A stretch of 64,000 bases of DNA from NCBI GenBank assembly GCA_001725415.1, contig MEGH01000015.1, positions 1 through 64,000 on the forward strand. The letters are read 5' to 3'. Within the stretch, counting starts at the first letter, position 1. Every line of letters starts with the position of its first letter. Made by a program: the position numbers and the translations under genes. Below are positions 36,937 to 46,675 of this stretch, piece after piece. Origin of the DNA: Pseudonocardia sp. SCN 73-27 (GTDB taxonomy: Bacteria > Actinomycetota > Actinomycetes > Mycobacteriales > Pseudonocardiaceae). Below the pieces are notes generated by a model. It saw nothing but the letters and a program-made list of their open reading frames with translations, was not told the origin of the DNA and ran no database searches.

Positions 36937-38560
36937 GTCCGTCCTCTCGTGCGGCGGGGGCCACGTCGTGCGGTCCTCCCGTTGCGGTCCGGCTGCGGCG
37001 GCCGCGGATGACCGCGGCACCGATGGCCAGGACGCCGACAGCGGTCAGCACCCACTCGGGAGCCGACCGCAGCCGGGTCGCAAGCGTAGTCGTGTGCTCC
37101 AGAACGGTTCGATCGACCAGGACTCCCGGCACGAACTGCCCGGTCCGGGCCGTGACCGTGCCGTCCGGGGTGATCGTCGCGGAGACGCCCGACGTCGTCG
37201 CCACGATCACCGAACGGTCGTGCTCGACGGCCCGCACCCGTGACATCGCCATCTGCTGGTAGGTCATCTCCGACAGCCCGAACGTCGCGTTGTTGCTGGG
37301 GACGGCGAGCATCGTGGCGCCGGCGTCGACGCTGTCGTCGACGAGGTCGTCGAAGGCGATCTCCCAGCAGATCGCGACGCCGACCTGCACCCCGGCCATG
37401 TCGACGACGCCCGCGCCCGGGCCGGGCACGAAGTTGCCGGCCCGGTCGACATAGGACGAGAAGATCCGGAAGAACGACCGCCACGGCATGTACTCGCCGA
37501 ACGGCATCACCCGGCGCTTGTCGGTGCGTTCCACGACCCCTGCCCCGGCCTGCCACACCAGCGCCGAGTTCGACGTCGTCTTCCCGTCGGGGTTGATCAG
37601 GACGGCGCCGACGAGGATGGGCGCCTTGATCGCGGCGGCGGCCTGGTCGATGCGGGTGGCGGCGTCGGGGTTGCGCAGCGGGTCGATGTCGGAGGAGTTC
37701 TCCGGCCAGATCACGATGTCGGGCTGCGGTTGGCGGCCCGCCGCGACGTCGGCGGCGAGCTGTTCGGTGACCGCCACGTGGTTGTCGAGGACGGCGCGGC
37801 GCTGGGCGTTGAAGTCCAGGCCCAGGCGGGGGACGTTGCCCTGGACCGCGGCGACGACGGCGGTGGTCGACGGCGCGGTGCTGGTGACGGGCACGAGCAG
37901 CGACAGCGGCCCCGACGCGATCGCCAGCACCAGCAGCACCGCGGGCCACGCGGCGCGCCGGCGGCCGGTGGGCTCCGCGAGGCGGCGCGCGGTCTCGGCG
38001 ACGGCGAGACCGGCGAGGACCGTCACGAAGCCGAGGATCTCCACGCCGCCGACGGACGCAGCGGGCAGCAGCAGGCTGTCGGCCTGGCCGAACCCGATGC
38101 GCCCCCACGGGAACCCGCCGAACGGGACGCGGCTGCGGACGGCCTCCCCCGCGATCCACACCGCGGCCGCCCACAGCGGCCCGGCGGGCAGCATCGACAC
38201 CTTCGCCATGCCGGCGGCGGCGACGCCCATGAACACCGCCTCGGCCACCGAGAGCGCGATCCACGGCAGCGCGCCGACGTAGCCACCGGTCCAGTGCAGC
38301 AGCGGCAGCAGGAAGCCGAGGCCGAAGACGAACCCGAGCAGGAACCCGGCCCGGGCGCGCCGGCCCCGGAGCACGGCGCCGAGCAGCGCGAACGCGATCG
38401 GGGCGAGCCACCACAGGGTCCGCGGCGGGAAGCTCTCGTAGAGCAGGACGCCGGCGCCGGCGGCGACGAGCAGCCGCAGCAGGGCGTCGAGGCGGGCCCG
38501 GCGGCGTGACGGTGCGGGCGGCTCGGACGCCCGCCCGGCGGTCACGGTGGGTGCGGCCAC
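36929..38560 (-). CDS. lnt: Apolipoprotein N-acyltransferase
   Basis: This 543-residue membrane enzyme N-acylates the cysteine of lipoproteins. About six hydrophobic segments fill the first ~215 residues, then comes a nitrilase-fold domain with the catalytic triad: Glu in WPENSS, Lys in [13 protein letters not shown] and Cys in [20 protein letters not shown] is also conserved. GTG start at 38560. It overlaps ppm1 by 8 bases; in mycobacteria the two are fused, and Lnt stabilises Ppm1, so a complex is likely. The window has at least one lipoprotein (17226) as substrate. Confidence 0.94.
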   Translation of the reverse strand: MAAPTVTAGRASEPPAPSRRRARLDALLRLLVAAGAGVLLYESFPPRTLWWLAPIAFALLGAVLRGRRARAGFLLGFVFGLGFLLPLLHWTGGYVGALPWIALSVAEAVFMGVAAAGMAKVSMLPAGPLWAAAVWIAGEAVRSRVPFGGFPWGRIGFGQADSLLLPAASVGGVEILGFVTVLAGLAVAETARRLAEPTGRRRAAWPAVLLVLAIASGPLSLLVPVTSTAPSTTAVVAAVQGNVPRLGLDFNAQRRAVLDNHVAVTEQLAADVAAGRQPQPDIVIWPENSSDIDPLRNPDAATRIDQAAAAIKAPILVGAVLINPDGKTTSNSALVWQAGAGVVERTDKRRVMPFGEYMPWRSFFRIFSSYVDRAGNFVPGPGAGVVDMAGVQVGVAICWEIAFDDLVDDSVDAGATMLAVPSNNATFGLSEMTYQQMAMSRVRAVEHDRSVIVATTSGVSATITPDGTVTARTGQFVPGVLVDRTVLEHTTTLATRLRSAPEWVLTAVGVLAIGAAVIRGRRSRTATGGPHDVAPAAREDGHG

Positions 38561-38601
38561 GCGCAGAGCCTACGGCCCGCCCGGGTGGGGCTGGGATGAG
38601 G

Positions 38602-39405
38602 TCAGGCGGCGGCCGGCACGCCGGCGAAGAAGTGCGCGTTGCCGAGGGCGTCGAGGAGGCCGGGGGCGCCGCTGCGGAGGAACCACTCGTAGCCGTAGGC
38701 GGGCGCGAGATCGGCCGGCAGGTGCTCCGGGCCGATCTGCGACGAGTGCGCGGCGATCGCGTCGCGCTTGATGTCGAGGTGGCGCTGGTCGCCGGTGACG
38801 GCCAGGGTGATCTCGGCGGTGGTGCGGCCGAACGCGACCCGCGCGGAACGGGCCGCACCGTGCACCAGGTGCCCGTCGGGGGCGGCGAGGTGCAGGTGCT
38901 CGCGGTCGACGGTCATCCGGTAGCTGGTGGCGCCCACGATGTCGGCGGCGATGGCGCCGATGGTGTGCGACATGCGGTGGTCCGGGTGGCCGTAGATGCC
39001 GGACTCGTCGTCGTAGATGAGGGTGTCGGCGCCCTCGGCGGCGGCGATGTCGGCGACGCGCCCGGCCAGCGCGAGCGGCTGGGCGGCCGCCAGGGCCAGC
39101 GGGTGGTTGTTGCTGGCCCAGCCGGGGAGGCCCGAGTCACGACGGTCGAGCATGACCAGCCGGTCGACGCCCAGCAGCTCGGCGGAGCGCTCGAGCTCGG
39201 CGGTGCGGCGCTGGGCGATGCTCTCGCCGGCGGCGAGCCCGGTGCGGGACTCGCCCATGTCGCCGTTGGTGGCCATGACCAGGACGACGCGGGCACCGGC
39301 GTCGGCCAGGCGGCGGAGCGTGATGCCGGTGAAGATCGACTCGTCGTCGGGGTGGGCGTGAAGGGCGAGAACGGTGTGACCGGAGAGGTCGGGGGTGCGG
39401 ATCAT
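38602..39405 (-). CDS. PIG-L family deacetylase (GlcNAc-PI/mycothiol type)
   Basis: This 267-residue zinc enzyme has the PIG-L/LmbE fold: AHPDDESIFTGITLRRLADAG (metal ligands His and Asp-Asp), ATNGDMGESR, and DDESGIYGHPDHRMSHTIG (third metal ligand). Relatives include MshB and Mca of mycothiol metabolism. The subgroup could not be settled; it lacks the longer insertions of MshB, so a general deacetylase/amidase is possible. ATG at 39405. Located between lnt and the amidohydrolase; ~200 bp upstream has no gene. Confidence 0.88.
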   Translation of the reverse strand: MIRTPDLSGHTVLALHAHPDDESIFTGITLRRLADAGARVVLVMATNGDMGESRTGLAAGESIAQRRTAELERSAELLGVDRLVMLDRRDSGLPGWASNNHPLALAAAQPLALAGRVADIAAAEGADTLIYDDESGIYGHPDHRMSHTIGAIAADIVGATSYRMTVDREHLHLAAPDGHLVHGAARSARVAFGRTTAEITLAVTGDQRHLDIKRDAIAAHSSQIGPEHLPADLAPAYGYEWFLRSGAPGLLDALGNAHFFAGVPAAA

Positions 39406-39607
39406 CGGAAGCTCGCAGGGTGTGAGGTGCCGCGCTCGCGGCAGGGTGAACGGGTCCGGGGGGGTCAGCTGCGACAGAGACAGCGACAACAGCCCGGACA
39501 GCAGGCGCCCTGGGGGCGAGTGCTCGTCCACGTGTTCACGAGGAAGATGATGGCACAGCAGGAGGCGGCTCCGGAGTGGGGTGCACCCCACGAAACCGCA
39601 GGTGGGG

Positions 39608-41161
39608 TCATCCCCCGGCGAGCGGCACCCACTCGTCGTCGCCGAGCGCGTCGAACAGCACCCGGCCCCGTTGAACGGTCCGCAGGCAGCGACCGGCGGC
39701 GCCGTCGGTCGGGTCGCCGTCCCAGAGCGCCAAACCGGCCCGGGCGCCGGCGACGATCCGCCCTGCGAGGGGGTCGGTGCCGCGTGCCGCGTGGTGCCCG
39801 CCGGTGACGTGCGCGGCGAACGCGACGTCGACGCCGACGCTGCCGGCGGGGGTGCGGTGGGCCGCGGCGGCGCGGACCGCCCCCCACGGGTCGAGGGCGG
39901 TGACGGGTGAGTCCGAACCGAACGCCAGCGTCACCCCGGCGGCGTGCAGTGCGGCGAACGGGTTCATCCCGGCTGCCCGGTCGGCACCCAGCCGCCCTGC
40001 GTACAGGCCGTCCGGGCCGCCCCAGGCCGCGTCGAACGCCGGCTGGACGCTGGCGACGACGCCGAGGTCGGCCAGGACCGCCAGCCGGGCGGGGTCGGGC
40101 ATCTCCAGGTGCTCGATCCGGTGCCGGGCGTCGCGCACCATCTGCACCGGCACGGCCTCGGCCGCGGCGGCGAGCCCGTCGAGGACCCGGTCGATCGCGG
40201 CGTCGCCGATCGCGTGGAACCCGGCCTGCACCCCCGCCGTCGAGCAGGCGACCAGGTGGGCGGCGACGGCGTCGGCGGAGACGAAGGTGCGCCCGCAGTG
40301 GTCGGCGTCGCGGTACGGCTCGCGCAGGGCGGCGGTGCGCGAGCCCAGCGAGCCGTCGACGAACAGGTCCCCCGCCAGGCCTTGCGCCCCGGTCGAGGCC
40401 AGCAGCGCCCGCGCGTCACGCGCGGAGTCGACCGCCTCACCCCAGTAGCCGACGACCTCGACCCCGGCGTCGACGGTCAGCAGCGCGGCGAGATCCTCGC
40501 GCCCGGACACGAGCGGGCCGGCGCACTCGTGGACGGTGCCGATCCCGGCACGGGCCGCCGCGGCGAGGAACGAGCGCTGCGCGCGGTCGCGCTGGTCGCG
40601 GCCCACCGAGGCGAGCGCGGCGCGGCGCACGTGATGGTGCGCGTCGGCCGACAACGGGCCCGACGACGACCAACCGCCGGCGTCGACGGCGTCGCGCGCG
40701 CGGTCGACCAGTGCCGACGACACCAGCGCGGAGTGCACGTCGACGCGGGTCAGGTAGGCGGGGCGGCCGCGGGTGGCGCGGTCGATCGCGGCCCGGGAAG
40801 GCGGCGTGGGGTCGACCCAGCCGTCCTCGGCCCAGCCGTGCCCCCACACGACGTCGCCGTCGTGGTCCGCGGCGTGCGCGGCGAGGGCGTCGAGCAGTTG
40901 CGTGGCGCTGCGGCAGGCACCGAGGTCGAGGCCGTCGAGCAGCAGGCCCGACGAGGTGGCGTGGACGTGGGCGTCGACGAACGTCGGCGTCAGGGTCGTG
41001 CCGGGGACGTCGAGGACGTGCGCGCCGGCCGCCCGCTCGGCCGCGTCGGCAGCGGGGCCCACCCACGTGATGGTGTCGCCGTCGGTCTCGACGACGGCCG
41101 GTCCGTCGACGGACGGGCCGGCGGGATCGAGGACCCGGACGCCGACGAGCAGGCTGCGCAC
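39608..41161 (-). CDS. Metal-dependent amidohydrolase (YtcJ-like)
   Basis: This 517-residue enzyme belongs to the amidohydrolase superfamily (YtcJ/AepA-like). Metal-binding VDAHVHA, then VWGHGWAED, DGSLGSRTAALREPY, the later histidines FHAIGDAAID and RIEHLEM, and the aspartate in FGSDSPVTALDPW are present. Members hydrolyse amide bonds of varied substrates; none can be assigned here. GTG start at 41161. The gene lies in the lnt-side unit but is separated from the PIG-L gene by 200 bp. No signal peptide. Confidence 0.88.
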   Translation of the reverse strand: MRSLLVGVRVLDPAGPSVDGPAVVETDGDTITWVGPAADAAERAAGAHVLDVPGTTLTPTFVDAHVHATSSGLLLDGLDLGACRSATQLLDALAAHAADHDGDVVWGHGWAEDGWVDPTPPSRAAIDRATRGRPAYLTRVDVHSALVSSALVDRARDAVDAGGWSSSGPLSADAHHHVRRAALASVGRDQRDRAQRSFLAAAARAGIGTVHECAGPLVSGREDLAALLTVDAGVEVVGYWGEAVDSARDARALLASTGAQGLAGDLFVDGSLGSRTAALREPYRDADHCGRTFVSADAVAAHLVACSTAGVQAGFHAIGDAAIDRVLDGLAAAAEAVPVQMVRDARHRIEHLEMPDPARLAVLADLGVVASVQPAFDAAWGGPDGLYAGRLGADRAAGMNPFAALHAAGVTLAFGSDSPVTALDPWGAVRAAAAHRTPAGSVGVDVAFAAHVTGGHHAARGTDPLAGRIVAGARAGLALWDGDPTDGAAGRCLRTVQRGRVLFDALGDDEWVPLAGG

Positions 41162-41246
41162 CGTTCCAGGTCTACCCGACGGGTCGTGCGGCGCCGCCGA
41201 CCGCCCCCCGCGGCCGGCGGCGCCAGGTCCGTCACCAGCCTCGCCG

Positions 41247-41441
41247 TCACCAACCGCGGCGCGGGATGAGCACCCACAGGACCAGGTAGACGACGAACTG
41301 CGGCCCGGGAAGCAGGCAGGACAGCAGGAACAGCAGGCGGACCGTGCCCACGTTCCAGCCGAAGCGGTCGGCGAGCCCTGCGCACACTCCCGCGATCATC
41401 CGGCCGTGTTCAGGGCGGGTCAGGGTGGCGGTGGTGGTCAC
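41247..41441 (-). CDS. PspC-domain small membrane protein
   Basis: This 64-residue protein is a lone PspC domain: LTRPEHGRMIAGVCAGLADRFGWNVGTVRLLFLL, shown as the landmark segment, with one hydrophobic helix ending in LWVLIPRR. PspC domains sense or respond to membrane stress. The GTG at 41441 has AAGGAG at the right distance; longer starts are unsupported. It is divergent from the SGNH hydrolase gene, about 190 bp away. Possibly controlled with the downstream amidohydrolase. Confidence 0.85.
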   Translation of the reverse strand: MTTTATLTRPEHGRMIAGVCAGLADRFGWNVGTVRLLFLLSCLLPGPQFVVYLVLWVLIPRRGW

Positions 41442-41632
41442 TGGTGCTCCTTCCAGGTGCGGCGTGTCTCGCCGTCTGACCTCCACTCTCCTGCCGCGCG
41501 AGGCCCGTGCCCTCGGGGAAGGCCCGGAGAACGACCCGGAGTCCGCCCCTGGTTGTCCACATGCACGCTCGCGATCCACAGGTTGCGCCGATCCGGCGTC
41601 GGGGGTGCGTCGCCGGTCGTAGCGTCCGGCGG

Positions 41633-42676
41633 GTGATCGACTTCCGTTCCGGCCTGCGGCTCTGCGCGGCCCTCCTGCTCGCCGTGGGTGTCGCCGCGGC
41701 CCTCCGAGCCGCGCCGGCCGCGGCCTCGCCCCAGGAGGCCGTCGTGGCCCTCGGGGACAGCACCGCTTCCGGTGAGGGCGCCGGCGACTACGAGGCCGGT
41801 ACCCGCGGCGAGGGCGGCAACTGGTGCCACCGCTCCCCCGCCGCGTACGTCCACCGCAGTGGCCTCGCGCCGGTCACGGTGAACCTCGCCTGCTCGGGGG
41901 CCGACACCGCGTCCGTCCGCCTCGCCGGCGGCCCCGGCTCACAGGCGGCGCGGCTGGCCGCCGTCGCCCGCGCCCACCGGGTCACCGCGGTGACACTCCA
42001 GATCGGTTCCAACGACGACGTCGCCCTCACCACCGTCCTCGCCGGCTGCATCCGGGCCTTCCTCGACCCACGCCAGGGCCCGTGCCGGGACGCCGCCGTC
42101 GCCGCGTGGCCCGCGCGGCTCGCCGCGACCGTGCCGAAGGTCGAGGCGGCCGTCGCCGACGTCCGGGCCACGATGCGCGACGCCGGTTACGCCGACGACA
42201 CCTATGCGCTCGTCCTGCTCTCCTACGCCTCACCCGTGACCGAGCGGATGGGCCGCTTCCACAGCACCCGCGGCTGCCCCTACCACCGCGCCGACGCCGA
42301 ATGGGCTCGCACCGTCGCGCTCCCCGAGCTGTCCGGGGCGCTGGCCGGCGTCGCGGCCCGCACCGGTGCGCGGTTCCTCGACCTCTCGCGCGCCACCGAG
42401 GGCCGCGAGGCGTGCAGCCGCGACGACCCGTCGGCGGAGTGGCAGCGCCGGCTCACCGTCGCTCCCGAGGCGCTGCGCCACGGCCGGTTCGGCGGCCTCG
42501 GGGTGCCGATGGTGCAGGAGTCGTTCCATCCCGACGCCGCCGGGCACGCGGCGATCGGAGGGTGCCTCGGTGAGTTCGTCCGCAGCGGCGCGTCCTCGGC
42601 CGCCTGCCTGCCGACGGCCGACGGGCCGCTGCAGCCGGTCAGTCCAGGACGACCAGGTCCCGCGGCCGCGAGTTGA
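41633..42676 (+). CDS. Secreted SGNH/GDSL hydrolase
   Basis: This 347-residue exported esterase has a signal peptide ([20 protein letters not shown] then AAAS, cleavage near residue 28). SGNH blocks are visible: block [14 protein letters not shown] with the catalytic serine, block [11 protein letters not shown], and block [10 protein letters not shown] with Asp and His. Several cysteines (WCHRSP, CSGADT, CIRAF, CRDAA, GCPYHR, CSRDD, GGCLG, ACLPT) suggest disulfides outside the cell. GTG at 41633. It resembles actinomycete extracellular lipases of the SCO7513 type; the substrate is unknown. Its 3' end overlaps the convergent pepE gene by 38 bp. Confidence 0.9.
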   Translation: MIDFRSGLRLCAALLLAVGVAAALRAAPAAASPQEAVVALGDSTASGEGAGDYEAGTRGEGGNWCHRSPAAYVHRSGLAPVTVNLACSGADTASVRLAGGPGSQAARLAAVARAHRVTAVTLQIGSNDDVALTTVLAGCIRAFLDPRQGPCRDAAVAAWPARLAATVPKVEAAVADVRATMRDAGYADDTYALVLLSYASPVTERMGRFHSTRGCPYHRADAEWARTVALPELSGALAGVAARTGARFLDLSRATEGREACSRDDPSAEWQRRLTVAPEALRHGRFGGLGVPMVQESFHPDAAGHAAIGGCLGEFVRSGASSAACLPTADGPLQPVSPGRPGPAAAS

Positions 42677-43769
42677 GCCGCTCGCAGCCCGTCTCGGTGA
42701 CGACGACGATGTCCTCGATCCGGGCGCCCCACGCCCCCTCGATGTAGATGCCCGGCTCCACGCTGAACGCCATGCCCGGCTCCAGCGCGATCGCGTTGCC
42801 ACCGACGATGTACGGGTCCTCGTGCACGTCGAGCCCGATGCCGTGGCCGGTGCGGTGCACGAACTTCTCCCCGAAGCCCGCGTCGGTGATGGGCTCGCGG
42901 GCCGCGGCGTCGACCTGCTCGGCCGTCACCCCTGGTTTCACCGACGCCACCGACCGCTCCTGGGCGTCCTGCAGCACCGCGTAGGTCTCGGTGATCTCCG
43001 CCGACGGGGCCGCGCCCACCGCGTAGGTGCGCGTCGAGTCGGAGAAGTAGCCGCCCGGCAGCGGGCCGCCGATGTCGATGACGACGACATCGCCGCGCTC
43101 GACGACCCGGTCGGACACGTCGTGGTGCGGGCTCGCTCCGTTGGGGCCGGACCCCACGATCACGAACGCCGCGCTGGTGTGGCCCTCCTCGACGATCGCG
43201 GCGGCGATGTCGGCGCCGATCGCGGCCTCGGTGCGGCCCGGCTTCAGGAACTCGCCGATGCGGGCGTGCACCCGGTCGATCGCCGCGCCGGCGTCACGAA
43301 GCTGCGCGACCTCGGCGGCGTCCTTGCGCATCCGCAGCTCCCGGATCACCGGCCCGGCGAGCTTCTGGGTGATGTCGGGCAGCGCGTCGCGCACCCCGAA
43401 CACGTGCACGGCGGGCATCGTGTCGGCCACCGCGACCCGGGTCGGGCCGCCCGCCAGGTCGCTGACCAGCAGGTACGGGTCTTCGCCGTCGGTCCAGGTC
43501 ACGACGTCGACGCCCAGCTCCTCGAGTGGCACGCCCGCGTAGCCGGGGGCCTCGAGCTTCGGCACGACGATCGCGGGCGGTGCCCGGTGGCCCGCCGCGG
43601 GCACGACAAGACACGTCAGACGTTCGTGGGACTCGCCGCCCGCGCCCAGGAGGTACCGGAGATCGGTGCCGGGGGTGATCAGCAGCAGGTCGATGCCCTG
43701 CTGGGCGGCGACCTCGCCGGCGCGGCGGAGCCGGTCGGCGAGCAGCGCGGTGGGGACGGCCGGAGTCAT
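42639..43769 (-). CDS. pepE: M24 Xaa-Pro dipeptidase, PepE-like
   Basis: This 376-residue metallopeptidase matches mycobacterial PepE (Rv2089c). The N-terminal creatinase-like domain (about 1-140: [15 protein letters not shown]) is followed by the catalytic domain with VVIDIGG and DSTRTYAVG (metal aspartates), [12 protein letters not shown] (His), VEPGIYIEG and [10 protein letters not shown] (glutamates). Cleaves dipeptides with C-terminal proline in the cytosol. ATG start at 43769. The gene order pepE - exonuclease - helY - tatCA - pafBC matches mycobacteria. Overlaps the convergent SGNH gene by 38 bp. Confidence 0.95.
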   Translation of the reverse strand: MTPAVPTALLADRLRRAGEVAAQQGIDLLLITPGTDLRYLLGAGGESHERLTCLVVPAAGHRAPPAIVVPKLEAPGYAGVPLEELGVDVVTWTDGEDPYLLVSDLAGGPTRVAVADTMPAVHVFGVRDALPDITQKLAGPVIRELRMRKDAAEVAQLRDAGAAIDRVHARIGEFLKPGRTEAAIGADIAAAIVEEGHTSAAFVIVGSGPNGASPHHDVSDRVVERGDVVVIDIGGPLPGGYFSDSTRTYAVGAAPSAEITETYAVLQDAQERSVASVKPGVTAEQVDAAAREPITDAGFGEKFVHRTGHGIGLDVHEDPYIVGGNAIALEPGMAFSVEPGIYIEGAWGARIEDIVVVTETGCERLNSRPRDLVVLD

Positions 43770-43855
43770 GGGCGCAGCCTATGCCGCCACAGGCCGTCAC
43801 CGGAGCGGGTGCCGGTCGGGTCGGCGCGCCCGCCACCCGGCCGATCCGGACGACG

Positions 43856-43909
43856 GCGCGCAACCACACTGTCGTCCGGCGGCGGGCTCCCGACCGTGAG
43901 GTTGCGCGC
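43856..43909. repeat. Palindromic repeat element, copy 1
   Basis: GCGCGCAACC (43856-43865) and its reverse complement GGTTGCGCGC (43900-43909) bound a 54-base element in the pepE-exonuclease intergenic region. The interior also resembles the element at 53142-53196, so this is a dispersed repeat and not just a hairpin. Confidence 0.7.
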
Positions 43910-43964
43910 GGGGTCTGTTCGGGTCCGGCGCTGCGGGTGGACCCGACCTGGCAAGCTGCCTGAT

Positions 43965-44927
43965 GTGACGCCGCCCCCGACGCTGATGCTCCTCGACGCC
44001 GCGAGCATGTACTTCCGCGCCTACTACGGCGTCCCGGAGTCGATCACCGCCCCCGACGGCACCCCCGTCAACGCGATCCGCGGGTTCACCGACATGGTCG
44101 CCCGGCTCGTGTCCGAACGGAAGCCGACGCGGCTCGTCGCCTGCCTCGACCTCGACTGGCGGCCCCGGTTCCGGGTGGAGGCGCTGCCGTCGTACAAGGC
44201 CCACCGGATCGCGGGCGGCGAGCCCGACACCGCGCCCTACGGTATCCCCGAGGAGGTCCCGGACACCCTCTCGCCGCAGGTCCCGATCCTGCTGGAAGTG
44301 CTGGCCGCGGCAGGGATCGCGGTGGCCGGGGCGAGGGGCTACGAGGCCGACGACGTCATCGGCACCCTCGCCGCCCGCGAGCGCACCGACGCGGTGTCGG
44401 TCGTCAGCGGCGACCGCGACCTGATGCAGTGCGTGCGTGAGGACCCGACCCCGGTCCGGCTGATCTACGTCGGCCGCGGGCTGGCCAAGGCGGAGACGAT
44501 GGGGCCCAAGGAGGTCGCGGACAAGTACGGCGTGCCCGTCGACCGGGCCGGCGAGGCCTACGCCGAGATGGCGATGCTGCGGGGCGACCCCTCCGACGGC
44601 CTGCCCGGCGTGCCGGGTGTCGGCGCGAAGACGGCGGCGACGCTGGTCAGCCGCTTCGGGTCGTGGCAGGAGCTGCGGGACGCGATCGTCGACACCGACG
44701 ACAAGCGGCTCAGCCCGCCCGTGCGCGGCAAGCTCGCGGCGGCCGCGCCCTACCTGGCCGTGGTCGAGCCCGTCGTGCGCGTCGCCCTCGACGCTCCGGT
44801 CGAGTTCTCCGGCGACGACGACGTGCTGCCCGCCGAGCCGGCGAACCCCGCCCGGCTCGCGGAGCTGGCCGAGACGTGGGGGCTGTCCGGCTCGGTCGAC
44901 CGGCTCACCGCGGCACTGGCCCGCTGA
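43965..44927 (+). CDS. 5'-3' exonuclease (polymerase I-type nuclease domain), stand-alone
   Basis: This 320-residue nuclease is equivalent to M. tuberculosis Rv2090. The N-terminal resolvase-like part has [16 protein letters not shown] and [17 protein letters not shown] (metal-binding aspartates), then [12 protein letters not shown], and the H3TH region [18 protein letters not shown]. It removes RNA primers or flaps; here separate from any polymerase domain. GTG at 43965. It is divergent from pepE and converges on the DUF4333 gene; a 57-base palindrome fills the gap between the two stops. Confidence 0.92.
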   Translation: MTPPPTLMLLDAASMYFRAYYGVPESITAPDGTPVNAIRGFTDMVARLVSERKPTRLVACLDLDWRPRFRVEALPSYKAHRIAGGEPDTAPYGIPEEVPDTLSPQVPILLEVLAAAGIAVAGARGYEADDVIGTLAARERTDAVSVVSGDRDLMQCVREDPTPVRLIYVGRGLAKAETMGPKEVADKYGVPVDRAGEAYAEMAMLRGDPSDGLPGVPGVGAKTAATLVSRFGSWQELRDAIVDTDDKRLSPPVRGKLAAAAPYLAVVEPVVRVALDAPVEFSGDDDVLPAEPANPARLAELAETWGLSGSVDRLTAALAR

Positions 44928-44932
44928 CGCGT

Positions 44933-44989
44933 CGAGTTCGACACCAGACTGGTTCGATCATGATCGAGAGCGGCCTGATGTCGAACTCG
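44933..44989. repeat. 57-base palindrome between convergent genes (bidirectional terminator candidate)
   Basis: Outer arms CGAGTTCGACA (44933-44943) and TGTCGAACTCG (44979-44989) are perfect, then CAG/CTG pair after one mismatch. The core TCGATCATGATCGA (44954-44967) is itself a perfect palindrome sharing the same centre. It starts 6 bases after the exonuclease stop and ends 17 bases before the DUF4333 gene stop, so it could terminate both. Confidence 0.7.
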
Positions 44990-45005
44990 GCGGAACGACG
45001 GTGGG

Positions 45006-46502
45006 TCAGACTCTCCCGACCTCGAAGTTGCCGCTGCTGCTGGTCACCCGGATCGGGATCTGGGTGTTCGGCTCGCCGTCGACGGTCGCGGAGCAGGTGA
45101 AGGTGTCGCCCTCCTTGACCGCGCGGTCGGCGGGGCAGGAGACGGCCGAGACCTGGTGGCCGTAGTCGGTCGTCAGGACGCGCTCGACGCCGGACTGCAG
45201 GCCGGCCTGGTCGAACACCCGGGTCACGACGAACCCCGGCTTCCAGAACAGCAGGACGGCCGCGACACCGAGCACCACGACGACCGCCGCCACGACGATC
45301 CACGGCAGCGCGCTGCGCTTGCGGGTCGGCGTCGTGGCCGACGGGCCCGGCTGCCACGGCCCCTGCTGCTGCGGCTGCGCGGCCCAGCCGGCGGTGGACC
45401 CGGCGGCCTGCGAGCCCCACGGCGCCTGCTGGCCCTCGGGCTGCGGCGTCCACGGCTGCTGCTGGGCCTGCTGGTCGCCCTGGCCCCACGCGCTGCCGGC
45501 GCCGGCGCCCCAGGCGGGCTGCTGCTGGCCACCCCACTGCTGCTCGGCTCCGGGGAGCTGAGCGGTGGACTGCTGGGCCTGCTGACCCGCCTGCCCGGGC
45601 TGGCTCCACGGCGACGCGGCGTCGTCGCCCTGCTTCGCGGCGCCGCCGAGGTGCTGGGTGGCGCCGGCGTCGAAACCGGCGGCCGCGTCGCCGCCGCCGG
45701 CAGCGGCGGGCGGGTCGGCCGGCGCGTTCGGTGCCGCCCAGGGGGAGCCCGCCCCCGCGTACTGGGTGCCGGCGTCGGCCGAGGCGCCCCACTGCGGGGT
45801 CTGCTGCGACGAGTTGTGTGGCGCGGTCGGAGGCTCGCCCTGCGTCTGCGGGGGCTGCGTCTGCGGGGGCTGCGTCTGCGGGGGCTGCGCCCACGCGCCG
45901 GTGCCGCCGGGCTGCGCCCACTGCTGCTGTTGCGGGGGCTGCTGCCCCCACTGGCCGGGCGGAACCTGGCCGGGCTGCTGCCACCCGGGCTGCACCCACT
46001 GCCCGCGCTGCGCGTCCCACACCGGCTGTGCCTGCGGCGGGTACTGCTGCCCCTGCTGCGCGTAGGGCTGCTGCTGAGCCCACTGACCGCCGGGCTGCTG
46101 GCCCCACTGCGGCTGAGCGGGCTGCTGGCCCCACGCGGCGGCGGCCTGCTGGTCAGCCGGCGGGTGCTGCTCGGCGGGCGGGTGTTGCTCGGCGGGCGGG
46201 TGTTGCTCGGCGGGCGGCTGCGGGGCGGGCTGCGCCGCGACGTGCTCGGCCGGGGCCTCGGCGGCAGGTTCGGCCGCCGGCGGTGCCTGCTTCTGCAGCG
46301 ACGGCGGCTGCGCGTGGAGGACGTTCGTCGACTCGGTCGCGGACGCGCCGTCGGCGGGCTGCTCGCCCGCAGGCGTGGCCGGCTTGTCGGAGGCAGCGGC
46401 CGGGGTGCCGGATGCGGGCGGCGACTGCGGCGAGGACGACTGCTCGGCCGGCGCGGCGGCCCCGCCCCGCTCCGCGTCGTCGCTGTGCGGGGGATTGCTC
46501 AT
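45006..46502 (-). CDS. Pro/Gln-rich membrane protein with C-terminal DUF4333 domain
   Basis: This 498-residue protein has a long disordered Gln/Pro/Ala region (about 1-400), one TM segment (about 405-430: LPWIVVAAVVVVLGVAAVLL), and an extracellular DUF4333 domain with two cysteines (VSCPADRAV, FTCSATVDGE). The disordered part contains short tandem repeats: AEQHPP three times, PPQTQ three times and many WGQQ/GQQ units. DUF4333 resembles the membrane-anchored domains of the lipoprotein LppW/MmpS-like type; function is unknown. ATG at 46502, with AGGAAGG upstream. Similar architectures occur next to helY in relatives. Repeats make this region prone to length change. Confidence 0.8.
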   Translation of the reverse strand: MSNPPHSDDAERGGAAAPAEQSSSPQSPPASGTPAAASDKPATPAGEQPADGASATESTNVLHAQPPSLQKQAPPAAEPAAEAPAEHVAAQPAPQPPAEQHPPAEQHPPAEQHPPADQQAAAAWGQQPAQPQWGQQPGGQWAQQQPYAQQGQQYPPQAQPVWDAQRGQWVQPGWQQPGQVPPGQWGQQPPQQQQWAQPGGTGAWAQPPQTQPPQTQPPQTQGEPPTAPHNSSQQTPQWGASADAGTQYAGAGSPWAAPNAPADPPAAAGGGDAAAGFDAGATQHLGGAAKQGDDAASPWSQPGQAGQQAQQSTAQLPGAEQQWGGQQQPAWGAGAGSAWGQGDQQAQQQPWTPQPEGQQAPWGSQAAGSTAGWAAQPQQQGPWQPGPSATTPTRKRSALPWIVVAAVVVVLGVAAVLLFWKPGFVVTRVFDQAGLQSGVERVLTTDYGHQVSAVSCPADRAVKEGDTFTCSATVDGEPNTQIPIRVTSSSGNFEVGRV

Positions 46503-46675
46503 GGGGAACCTTCCTCGTCGCGACTGTGCCCTCGTGCCCGCCCCGGCGGGGCGCCCGTGCCACCGGGGTATGACCCGGCGATCAAAGCACAGTGCCCACC
46601 GCCCCGGCAGGACCGGGCGAACCGGCCGTCCGGGACGACCGTCCGAGCCCACCGGTCGGGTGCCGCATCAGGGTC

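Noticed and set aside
41553-41561. Single DnaA-box match TTGTCCACA upstream of the SGNH hydrolase gene
   Set aside because: One box plus a poor second one (41572-41580) is not an origin; neither dnaA nor dnaN is near and no AT-rich unwinding region exists.
45800-45900. Possible CRISPR-like or tandem repeat array
   Set aside because: The repeated 15-base unit is in-frame coding for PPQTQ in the DUF4333 protein. There are no spacers and no cas genes.
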